Source: Zantedeschia hybrid cultivar (lineage: Eukaryota > Streptophyta > Magnoliopsida > Alismatales > Araceae). From it: a stretch of 64,000 nucleotides of DNA. The notes beneath the pieces are model-generated. The model was given only the letters and a program-made list of their open reading frames with translations. It was not told the DNA's origin and did not search any database. Made by a program: the position numbers and the translations under genes. The stretch lies in NCBI GenBank assembly GCA_030544215.1, contig JARZZO010000011.1:1536001-1600000 (forward strand), read 5' to 3'. Each line of letters starts with the position of its first letter. The stretch's first letter is position 1. Of the stretch, positions 1 through 11,518 are shown piece by piece.

Positions 1-2774
1 ATTTTAAAAAAATATTTGAAAATAACTGGGAAGGCAATTATAATTATTGGAACTTTTTTATACAACGGATGAATACCTCCGTTAACACGTCAGAAAATTT
101 TAAGGGAGAGAAGAGAAAGAAAATAATAGAAGGAGAAATTGATTCCCTCGATAATTTATCATGAGACAGGTTTTGAAAAAGAGTTTTACTTGTTGCACCG
201 TCACCGGTGAAGCGTACTGTCCAACTATGTCCCGCTACTTAGAGGCCCGCACATGACTCTTGTTCCTTAAAACGTGTTATGACGTCAGAGAAAAAAATAA
301 AATAAAAATTATCCCCGTACTATGGTTTAGAGAGATTCAAGATGCTCTTGAGAGGTTTGTGATGCTCTTGTGAGCATCCTGAAGCTCTCGCATGATGCTA
401 TCGAAAGCATCTTAACGTGCTCAGCTTCGGGAGCTCTCAAGTTCTTTAGGAGATACTCTTGAGATCAAGATTCGAAGGTAAATTTTGTTTCACTTTTTTT
501 TGATGTCAAGACACATTTATGGGGGACATGAATTATGTGCAAATCTACAGGTGACAGGGTGCGGCTTAGTGGCACGTTCCACCTCAGCAGATGGCAACAA
601 GTAATTTTTTTTGAAAAGAAGTAGCACAAAGAGAAAAAAGATAATGAAATCTTTGAAATGATGAAAATTGACATCAAAAGTTATTCCCTTTTTTATACAA
701 AATATTAAAATAAAATAGTTCCTCAATGATACATAATTTAATGAAAGACCTATGAAATATTCAAATAAATTTGTAAACATGTTTTTGTCATTACAACTTT
801 TTTTCCTTCAAAGTCACGTGATCCATCATATATTTCAAATGTTGCCTACTTGAATTGTTGGCATCGGTTTAAATGCCAACTAGATGATTGCAATCATTTT
901 GAAATGCCAACTGGCATCATCGAATTATTCGGCACCTTGGTTTCCTTTCAAAAAGGAAATAAGACAGGTGGAGTACAACAAAATGTGTGAGGTAACAAAA
1001 GCATTGTCAAATAATACGGGATGATATTTGCGAAGACTACAAGTTTGAAGTCTAAAAATGCCCTCTTAAATCTAGTAGTTCTCACCCCAACTTTTCTCCT
1101 TCCCTTCACTTTGCCTCTACAACCAGTTAGGGGATGGTGCTCTCTCTCTCTCTCTCTCTCTATCTAACTAGCATGCAATTCTAATCTCTTTCTTTTTTGT
1201 CAAAAGTAGTGGAGCCAGTAAGAGTATACATATTGATATTTTAAACTAATGTTCCTTCTTAAATTGGAGATTTTTCTATACCGGTGTGACCATTATGCCT
1301 TCTTCCGGTAAATCATTCTGAACTCAATGATTCTATCCTCTCTACAAGTCCTACCACTAAATGGAAGCACTCGTGAGAAGTCCGTACAAAATTGTGAGAC
1401 AAATTTCTCTTTCTTACACAATCGTTAGAAGTAAGATTTGAATTTATGACATTTCTTATGTAAGAAATGTCCAATACTATGTAGTCTCTTTGGAAGTATT
1501 TTTGCATTTCCATTTAGTTAGTTTTTATATAAGTCAGTAAATTTTGAAAGTCATTTATGTTATATTTTTCTTGTGTTTTGACTTCCAACCAAAAACTATA
1601 AAGGAAGAGCTTCTAACATTTGAGAAAAAGTGAGGCTATTATAAAATAATTGACTTTTGTAACAAACTAAAATTAATTATAACTTCTCTCCCTTAACTCT
1701 TCATGTAAGAAGTGGAAGCTAAAAGTAACTTTCAAGTAGAAGTTTTGCCAAACACGTTCTACATGCCGGTAGTTATTGAACCGTTCTCTTCTCTCACCTT
1801 AGGTTGAGTTCAATTCTTACTTACAAGAAGTGGTGGATGCATAAACTTTGTTCAGTAAAATCACTTGGACAATGGACCAGTTGAATCACTCTATTAAGTT
1901 GAAATCAATAAGTCAGTGAGATCATTCTAATAGAAGAGATTGGTGGTCAGTCATTTTAATAAGTCAAAATTAAAGAACATTAATAAACACTACAAAATCT
2001 AGTAAGAGTCATGAGACCCTACTGACTACATGCTAGATCGCTTGCAACGGCAATGATAAGGAAGTGAGAGGGTTCAACATCTTGATAGAACAAGGGGATG
2101 GGCGGAGGATTGGGCTTTTCTGCCATTTTTTTGAGTAGAATACGTGTTTCTTTTTAATGTTTATAAATAAGATGTTCAGAGATGATCTCATCGACAGAGA
2201 AACTGACCGACACCAGTGTGGGAAAAAAAGGGAAATTAGAAAATTGCCATTTCTTTGGGCGGAAATATTAAGTAAGAATGAGATTTGCAGCCCTCGTCAA
2301 TTATAATGTGGGTGGAATTAGTTTGTTTGAAGTTGTGTACCAAAATGGAAGAGCATAATTATTCGCAAATGAAGCCTAAACTTCAATTCGCGATCCCCTA
2401 ATCCTTTTGGACCTTTCACTTCCATCTAACCACTAAACAACAGTTCACTTTTCTCCCGAAAACCATGCATTAACCGGGATATAAGATCGATTACGATGTG
2501 AAACAAAGGAGTTCCTTAAACAATTCACGAAGCTAAAGGGTCGAACTTAAAATTTCCATATTCTGGTCTGCTCCAAAGTGAAAGCAAATGCGGTGGCAGC
2601 ATGCGGGCGGGAATGGGAGAGCGGTCCACAGTGGGGCCCTTCCCTGCCATTTCCTTCTCTAACTTTTAAGTGCGTGCATCCTGGGTCCTTCATTGCAAGA
2701 ATAAGTTATCTAAATTTATTTATTTGTAATAGCGTATATTATAATAAGGAGTATTTAATTTTGATAATTTTTTT
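1..2774. other. Intergenic DNA, no gene seen
   Basis: AT-rich sequence with no recognisable coding or RNA gene. It holds a CT microsatellite (1139-1161), a degenerate repeat of GATGCTCTT-like motifs around 330-470, and at about 1514-1761 one copy of the roughly 250-bp MITE-like repeat found again at 31.46-31.97 kb. Confidence 0.5.
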
Positions 2775-3530
2775 AGATCTATCGGCGGAATAAAAAGAAT
2801 AAGTAATTCTTAGGTCTAAGGTCAAATTGCTTATTCTCATTATTCTAATATAAACAATTCTAACGCAGCATAAGTCATTCCGCCCACCAAATTAAAATTA
2901 GTCTTATTCTAAGAATAAAGAACCTTATTCTTTTCTAATTTTGCAAACAAAGTGGAATAGTTCTGTGAGACCCATCGGTGGAATATGAAGGATAAGTAAT
3001 TCTTAGATCTAGGATCAAATTGTTTATTCTCCTTAATCTAATATAAACAATTCTAACGCGGTATAAATCGTTCCGTCCATCAAACTAGAATTAGCCTTAT
3101 TTTAAAAATAAGAGACATTATTCTTTCCTAATTCTGCAAACAAAGTGGGGCCTTTGATAGTTTTGTGGGACCCACTGGCGAAATAGAAAGGATAAACTTT
3201 TATTGGATCTAAAGTCGAATTGTCTATTCTCCTTAATATAATATAAACAATTCTAATGCGGTACAAGTCATTCCACCCATCAAACTAAAATTAGTGTTAT
3301 TCTAGGCTTATTCTTCTCTAATTCTCCAAACAAAGTGGGGCTTTTGATAGTTCTATAAGACCTACTAACAGAATAGAAAGGATAAATAATTCTTAGGTCT
3401 AGAGTTGAATTACTTATTTTCTTTATTCTAGTATAAATAATTCTAACGCGGTATAAGTCATTCCTCCAATAACCTTATTCTAAAAATAAGGAGCTTATTC
3501 CTCTCTAATTCTGCAAACAAAATTAAGATG
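2775..3530. repeat. Tandem array, about 4 units of about 190 bp
   Basis: A block containing TAATATAAACAATTCTAA followed by a GTATAAGTCATTCC-like segment recurs near 2848, 3039, 3237 and 3425. Each unit continues through TAATTCTGCAAACAAAGTGG and a GGATAAGTAATTCTTAG motif. Units have drifted by substitutions and small indels, so the array is old. No coding capacity is seen. Confidence 0.75.
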
Positions 3531-4394
3531 AGATCATGTAGCATAAGGAAGCATATTATAATAAAAGTTGAAACGAAATGTTTTTTTTGTTAATAGAGAA
3601 CCAGACGCAACTGGCTAAAGTTCAAAGCATGATACTTAATAACCAAAATTCGAATCTTAACAGATAAGAAAAAAAGTTCTAAAGAATGTCATCTCCGGTT
3701 CTAACACATGACTGGTGGTCCATTCAATTTGAAGACAAAAATTCTTAAAATGGCCAGCGCTACTACTATTTAGCTTGATGAAATGTTAGTTGGATCATAT
3801 AATAGTTTCTTTTACCACGCACAGAACCCAACATTTGAATATGGTAGCACAGTTGATAAAACATTGACATATTTTGATCTCGACGGTGTAACACGTGGCA
3901 TAAGAATCTCACCACTAAGAAAAATTTGTATATGAAACGTGGTTATAGGTGTAGAAAACTCGGCGCCTGGTGGATGAAGGGGGTAGAAAGAAGTGTCATT
4001 ACGCCATTAATTAATTAATTAATCGTAATGGAGCCCGGACCTTATTAGTGTCGCGTCATCTTCGCCGCTGCTCGAGCGAAGCAGGTGACTTTTTCGACGA
4101 CGCAACGAACCCCGTCAACATCAACCCCTGTCATGCGTCACGCCCCACGCGTGAAGCGTGCCGAGCGACCGTCTGCACGCCACGTAACCGTCCTTCTGAC
4201 ACGTTTGTAATTTCCATTCTCACGGTTCATATATGGACATAAATATCTCATTTCCTTTTTTCCAGGTACCAAAAAATTATCCGACGTGCGCGTATAAAGG
4301 GAGAAAAAAAGAAAAAGAAAAATCGCAATTTACGATAACTTGCATTTGGATCTTCCTTTTTAAATGTGGAGAAAAAGTTCGGATATATCAGCTG
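3531..4394. other. Intergenic DNA with a local CpG-rich patch
   Basis: No gene recognised. At 4030-4200 the sequence becomes CpG-rich (CGACGACGC, CACGCGTGAAGCG) after a TTAA run at 4009-4023. It could be an old promoter or element end; nothing identifies it. Confidence 0.35.
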
Positions 4395-4540
4395 GAGCTT
4401 GAAATTTTTCAATTCAGTTTTTGCCCTACGCAAATAAGGTATATTCTAATTTAGAAAATAAAGTTTAGAGCTTGAAAATTTTCAATTCAGTTTTTGCCCT
4501 ACGCAAATAATGTATATTCTAATTTAGAAAATAAAGTTTA
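4395..4540. repeat. 73-bp perfect-phase tandem duplication
   Basis: GAGCTTGAAA...AAAGTTTA occurs at 4395-4467 and again at 4468-4540 with only a few differences (AAATTTTT versus AAAATTTT, AAGGTAT versus AATGTAT). Only two copies are present. Confidence 0.85.
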
Positions 4541-5249
4541 GAAGATCTTATCTTTGATGATGTGAATGAAATTGAAATGCTACAAGACTCGGAAAACGTC
4601 AAAGAAGAATCAAACCCTTACCTTTCCTGTTCATCCTATGTATATGAATAAAACGAGGAAAATAAGATCTCAAAGGTGTGGCTTTGATTGACCCATATGA
4701 GTCATGACAGTGTGGACCCTAAACATGTACCAAGTCAGTTCCAGCTGGTGAGGACGCATTGATTTGGTTTGGTTGACCCATCCCACTGCAATCCTGAATC
4801 CCTCCCTCCAATTCTCCAAATGCAATAAGATCTGCTGTGGGTATTCTGCAAGAAGAAGACTTGGTCTGTCTCCTGAAGTAGCAGCTAGATGAAGACCCAT
4901 TGGCTATCATGTCTCACTGGTCACATCAGAAAGGGCAGCAGCTTGGACAGCTACAGGAGAGGAGGAAGGGATGGGGGGTGGAGTCCTGTCCTTTTCAACA
5001 CGAGGTAGCTGTTAACATCCACGATCTCTTCTCTCACAACAAGGGACCCAGTCCTACTTCAGAGAATAATTGAAAACAGATGCTAGAAAACATGATACCA
5101 CAATCGAATTAGAAAACAAATGCTAGATACAAGGCTTGTCCAGCTGGATGGCAAGACTAAACGTGTTTATATTATATACATGTTTCAAGTCTCCATTGTC
5201 GATCAGTATTTTTCCATACACTGCATAACCCAGTGACGACACAATCGAA
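4541..5249 (-). other. Probable 3' UTR and downstream flank of the GRF/CCHC gene
   Basis: No gene is recognised after the stop at 5250. Two short overlapping open frames at 4670-4910 resemble no family I know and are more likely untranslated sequence. I cannot place the polyadenylation site. Confidence 0.35.
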
Positions 5250-5681
5250 CTAGACTGAACTCTTTCTACTAGAAGATCCTTGACGTATGTTTGGTGAGAA
5301 AGGCAGAGATTCAACACAGTCTGCCCTCCAATGCCCTTCTTTGCCACATCCGTAACATTTTCCGGGCTTGAGAGCAACGTTCGGGATGCTGTTGTCTAAA
5401 CCAGGGTGGCAATTTTGGATAGATGGGGTGTTGGCATCTCCTTGCTGCCGTTCTAAAGGCGATGGCGGACGAGCCTTATCAGAGCCTGCATTTGACTCTC
5501 CCACTTCTATATCATCAAAATTCAATGAGGTGGGTTTAATATTGAATCGTTGGGCATCTCTTGGCTCCTCCATCACCAAGTCTGGATGTTGATTCCTGTC
5601 TCCAACCAAATAATCCCTCCCATTTTCATGGTCACCTTCCACAGCAGTTTGCCACTGGAAGAAATTACATGCTCCTTGGCC
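5250..5681 (-). CDS. Exon 4 of the GRF/CCHC gene: second half of GRF-3, C-terminal zinc knuckle, stop
   Basis: Acceptor CATCCTCAG precedes 5681. The exon starts GQGACNFFQWQ, which completes GRF-3 exactly as exons 2 and 3 complete GRF-1 and GRF-2. It continues through an acidic/polar linker to the CCHC knuckle and stops at 5250 after a Ser-rich tail. It lies about 18.8 kb from exon 3, but phase and domain continuity match. Confidence 0.85.
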   Translation of the reverse strand, partial: GQGACNFFQWQTAVEGDHENGRDYLVGDRNQHPDLVMEEPRDAQRFNIKPTSLNFDDIEVGESNAGSDKARPPSPLERQQGDANTPSIQNCHPGLDNSIPNVALKPGKCYGCGKEGHWRADCVESLPFSPNIRQGSSSRKSSV

Positions 5682-8600
5682 CTGAGGATGATTCAAAAGT
5701 TCAATAAGATCACTTGGCAGCAAGGCCAAGTGTTTGAGAAGCATATAGCACGTGTCATTGACAGATAATCTCTTAAGATCTCATCACATGTAAGGTAAGT
5801 AGGATGCTTAAGCAGGTAGAAACAAAGCAAGGAAAAATATCTACTAATTCCTACATAAATGCGATAAAGAAAAAAAATGTGAATCCGCTAATGGCTATAT
5901 ATTTGAAACTTGAAAGTCAAAGATGCCATCAAATAGGTAATAAGAGACAATAAAAGTTAAATCATCCATACTCTAGGACAAGAAGCTATATTTTTTTTAC
6001 CATACTTCCCAAATTCAGTTCTATCACCTCCATCCCCTTGGCATCATCAATCAAATATCCTTCACCATCCAACCAAAAAATGAAATGAAATGAACTGTTC
6101 CTCAGTTTGCAAATATGCCTGAACAATCCAAAAAGCACCGTGATCAGATGTTCACCGACGCAATTAAGGTGCTTGCAATGTGTGTTCCCGCACATTGCAA
6201 TGCATATAGACGAGGGACTGACACGCTGATGATTATATGGAAAAAGCAACCAAAAGACATTAACATTTCAACCCCAACTTAAAAAAATAAAGAGATAACT
6301 ACATATATAACCCTGTAAAAAATAGAACTACACTTTTGTCTATCTTATTTTTTCGTTGTTACTAATAATTGCATATAAATAGCTGCAAAAATGCCCGAGG
6401 TTAGATGCCCATAGAGCATGGTTGACAGATACATATCGGTATCAGTGGGTATCAATACCATACTGAGTAGACAGGTACCGGCCAATACTGGCCGATACCG
6501 ATATGTACCGGTATCGGTATCGATACCCTCCGATACCAGTATACCCTATCAGTATACGAATAGGGGATTAAAAGAATTGTACCTTTTGTTGCAGCGTCCT
6601 TGGCGCCAAAAATTGCCCCATGTGGAAACTGTTCTGCACGGGTAGGCAACCTTTTTCTTTAAAAAAAAGCACACCCTTGGATCTAGATCCAATGGGGTTC
6701 TGCTACTGTGCAACGGGCTTGCACCAACTGCCCCCCATCACATTGTAGCATTTGTCTATATACAATATATACATATAGGGGACAGATTAAATGAGCCCAG
6801 AGGCTCATCTAACTTAGATGATCCCCCCTCGGAATCCTCTTTTCCTCATGTTTAAAAAATCAATAATTTTTAAATATTCAAGTGGGCCCCTTAGGCTCGG
6901 TTTGTTTCGTAGATGTGGTATTTCGGGTTTTTTGTTCCCCGATAGCTTATTTCTAGAACAAGAATTCCCTTTAGGTGAAATAAGTAGTTCAACGGAATAA
7001 GTCGTTCTTGCTTTTGAGTGCAATGATTTATTCTACTTGTTCCAGGAATAACGCGTCCGTGCCAAGAATAACGTGTCCGCGCTCCCAAATCGAATAAGCA
7101 GTATAGCGTGTCCTATTCGAGGCTTATTCTTGAAACAAACCGGGCCTTAGGATTGCTCCCATTCCCGGAGGTTTAATTTTCACCGTCCGATCTTGACAAT
7201 CAATCCTAACTGTCCAATCAGATAGGTATAAAAAATCAACGTCCAAAAATACTGAAAAATAGTAAAAAAATAGAAAATTCGTTAAATTAGCCCTTAGGGT
7301 TTATCTAACAGTTCAAGTACAGCTGATATAGTTGAGGCACAGTCAAAATATGATTTTTGGAGGTGGAATATGTGGCGTCAATCTATAGGATTTATATTTT
7401 TTTTTAATTTCGTCTCTAGCAGAATGTGAGAGATTACCTTTTCATTTACCAGAAGCAGAGGAGGAATTCGCAACAGGTTATCAAACTGAAGATTCAGGTA
7501 TCAAATACGATTTGTTTTAGAAGAATCAAGGGACGATTCCCGTCTAGGTGGTTTCCCATCCGTTTTTATTTAATTTTCACCGCTAGATCAAAAACTTAAC
7601 CGTAGCCGTCCAATCAAATGCGTCGTTGTTTGGAAATGAAAATTAAAACCCCAGGGGCCTGTTTGATTTTAGGATAGGGAAAAGGCTAACCCCGGTTAGC
7701 CCAACGGAGCCCGATCAAGATAGCCTTGATTTAATCCACTTTTGACTATTCTAGGATAAATAGTTCATATTTCAAAGTGGAAGTTAGCTTAGGATAAGTA
7801 CATAAAATCTTTATTTAAATAATTTATATAAATAAGTTTCATTATTAAAAATAAAAAATATAATAAATTTTATCATTATCTTTTCACATAATTATTAAGT
7901 GTGCTTTATACATTAAAATAATATTAATTATTATTTAAATTAGTAATAAACTATGATTAACGTTAATTGTTATTCAAATTTCTTATCAATAGATGGAGCA
8001 TAAGAAATTTATCTTAATAATTAACTATGATTAATGTTAATTAATTTTAATTAATCAAAATAATATTAAATAATATTTAGTAATTAATATATTACTAATT
8101 AAATTAATAATAAACTATGATTAACGTTAATTGTTATTCAAATTTCTTATCAATAAATGGAGCATAATAAATTTATCTTAATAAATAACTATGATTAATG
8201 TTAATTAATATTAGTTAATCAAAACAATATTAAATAATATTTAGTAATCATACTAATATTTATTAATATTAATATTTATGAATTGATATTTATTATTAAT
8301 ATGAGTTAATGGTTATTAATAATATTTATTTAATATTGTTAATAATAAATAACATTTATTACTTAACATTTTAATATTTAATACTATTTAAATAAAGCAT
8401 AATAAAATTTATATTAATAATTAACTATGATTAATGTTTACTAGTATTTATTAATCATAATAATCTGTATTAATATTGTTTAGTATGTATTAATCACAAT
8501 AATATTTATTAATATTATTAATATTAATTAACATTTATTAATATTAATTAATATTTATGAATATGTATTAATCAATATAATATTTTATTGATATTATTAA

Positions 8601-9125
8601 TAATAGTTAACTTCTATTACTTAACATTTATTGATATTTAAATAGAACATTAATATATGGACTAACCCCTTCTATCCCACCCCTGCGGGTGGGATACATT
8701 AGCCCGGGCTAAAGCCTGGTTAGCACTCATTTAACCCATTTTTAACTTGGATAGATTAATCCCGCAATCAAACTACAACATAGGCTAAAAGTGGGCTAAC
8801 CCGGGTTATTCACAGGCTAACCCGCAATCAAACATGGCCCAGGGGATGAGATCAACCCTAAGGACTAATCTGACAAACTTCCTATTTTTGGACTATAGTT
8901 CAGTATTTTTAGACATTGATTTTTTATACATACCCAATTGGACAGCTCCGATTGATCTTCAAGATCGGATGGCTAAAATTAAAATCTCGGGGACATGATC
9001 AATCCTAAGGGTCATATTTGAATATTGAAAATTTTATGAAAATTTTATTTTTTTAACATGAGGTGGGTGGGTTTTTGAGGGGGACACATCGAAGTTAGAT
9101 GCGCCCCGGGAAAGTTGAATTGTTT

Positions 9126-9167
<42 letters not shown>

Positions 9168-9225
9168 AAACAATTCAACTTTCCCGGGGCGCATCTAACT
9201 TCGATGTGTCCCCCTATATATATAT

Positions 9226-9273
<48 letters not shown>

Positions 9274-11460
9274 GAGTGCTACTGCGCGAACCAGGCACTC
9301 CGCGCGTACCGCATGCACGACAGCACGCCCGTCCGATCAAACATCAGACGACGACGCTATATCAGAGACTCTTACATGTATAAGACTCTTATGCGTAACA
9401 GTTTATAAAATAAGATTTTTCTTTTTAATGCGCAGCACGCCATCCGATTCAAGATCAGATGGCGCATAGCACTGTACGCGCGGCGTGCACTAAGGCCCCA
9501 GTTTGCATATTAGCACCACTGAAAACCTTTTACCCTGATTTTAAAAATAAAAATAAAAATCACTAAAAACTTAAAATATTCAAATAACCCCGTCTACGTG
9601 GTTTCCCACTCCTTTTATTTCATTTTCATCGTTGGATCGAAAAACTTAACCGTAGCCATTCAATCAAATACATCGTTGTTTGGGGATCAAAAATAAAATG
9701 CCAGGAGATGAGATCAATCATAACGGCTAATGTAACAAATTTTATATTTTTTTACTAGTTTTTCAGTATTTTTAGACATTGATTTTGATACACGTTCAAT
9801 CGGATGGCTCCGATTGATTTTCAAGAACGGGTAGTGAAAATTGAAACCCTAGGGATGGGATCAACCTAAGGGTCCTATTTGAATATTTAAGAATTTATGA
9901 AAACTTTTATTTTTTTTAAACATAGGGTGGGTGGGTTTTTGAGGCGAGGCTCATTAAAGTTAGATGCACCTTGGGGCACGTTGAATCCTTTCCCATATAT
10001 ATATATATAGGGGTCGACAATAACGTGCCCCAGGGTGCATCTACCTTATATGTACCCCCTCCCCCCCAAAACCCCCATCATGATGTCGAAAAAATAAAAT
10101 AAATAAAAATCATCAAAAATTTTAAGTTATTTAAATACCATCCTCTAAGTTGGTTTCCAGTCCTTTGGATTTTAATTTTCATGGTCCGATCAACAAAATC
10201 AACCGTAGTTGTCTAATCAAATGCATCGTTCTTGAAAGATCAAAACTAAAACCCTTGGGGATGGAACTAACCCTAAGAGCTAATCTGACGAAGTTCTTAT
10301 TTTTAACCTTTTTTTTACAATTTCAAACGTCATTTTGTATGCACACCCAATCAGACCACTAAGATCGATTGTCAAGATTTGACGGTAAAAATTAAAGCCT
10401 CGAAAATAGGAATCTTACGGGGCCTATTTTAATATTTATGTTATACATTCATTCTATCCACCGGTAGCTAATCCATGTCCGGACCATTGGATTTTAATCT
10501 CTTCCCCTTGCAGGATCACATAGGCAATATCCCTAAACTGACCCTGCGCCGCAGAGATGTTCGTGTCACTTCCTTTCTCACTGAGATTGCTACGTGCTGG
10601 CTCTCTCTTTCTCCTACCGATATTCAGAATCGGCCACACTCATTGAGACTGCTTTCATCACACATTATTGACGATGGATTTTGAACTTGGAGACGGATCA
10701 AATAAGCCCCAGGGTTCATCTAACTTAGATGAGCCCCCCTCAAAATATTCTTATCCTCATGTTTTAAAAAAGAATAAAATTCATTAATATTTTTAAATAT
10801 TCAAATAGCCCCTTTAGGGTTGTTCCTATCTCCAGGACTTTAATTTTCACCATCCGATCTTGACGATCAATCTTAGCCGTCCAATCGGATAAGTATAAAA
10901 AAAAATCAATGTCTAAAAATACTGAAAAAGTAGTAAAAAAATAGAAAATTCGTTAGATTAGCCCTTAGAGTTGATTTCGACCCATGGAATTTTAGTTTTG
11001 ATTCCTAAACAATGACGCATTTGATTGGACGACTACGGTTATGTTTTTCGATCCAACAGTGAAAATTGAATCGCAAGAGGTTGAAACCAACATTAATAGA
11101 GTTATTTGAATATTTTAGAATTTTGGATGATCCTTATTTCTTTTTAAGATGAAGAAGTGGGACTTCCAATGGGGGGCTCATCTAAGTTAAATGAGCCCTG
11201 GGGCTCATTATAGCCAGGCCCATAAGAGAGAGAGAGAGAGAGAGATGGCCACAGGGTAGGTACTCCCCGGAGCCCTGCGTCGCAGCCATCACCGCTTGCC
11301 CACCAGCACCGAAGTGGGTTCCTTCTCAGCTGGTCCCAATGGCAGTAGTGGTGCTTGTGGTGGTGGTAAGCAAGGTGGCTGCAGACATTCTGGTTCTTCT
11401 CCGTCATGTGGCAGTGGAGGGCATGGATGTAGGGATGCAAACAAAGCAGATACAAATCAC

Positions 11461-11518
<58 letters not shown>

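Larger units (their letters stand above)
7530..10060. mobile_element. Cluster of related non-autonomous TIR elements joined by (TA)n tracts
   Basis: The same interior motifs (TCAATCAAATGCGTCGTTGTTTGG-like, TTTTTAGACATTGATTTT, GGATGGCTCCGATTGATTTTC) recur at 7560-7660 plus 8840-9000, at 9600-9900 and at 10150-10400. End sequences of the type GTTAGATGC(G/A)CC...GGGG meet across (TA)n tracts at 9128-9165, 9215-9235 and about 9993-10008. The arrangement resembles MITE families known to sit against TA microsatellites. No transposase. Confidence 0.55.

Noticed and set aside
4670..4910. Overlapping minus-strand frames after the GRF gene stop
   Set aside because: No family resemblance or splice partner; better explained as 3' untranslated sequence.
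5986..6249. 87-codon minus-strand frame upstream of GRF exon 4, a possible extra exon
   Set aside because: Joining exon 3 directly to exon 4 already gives a complete GRF-3 finger in phase, and this frame matches nothing and is not needed.
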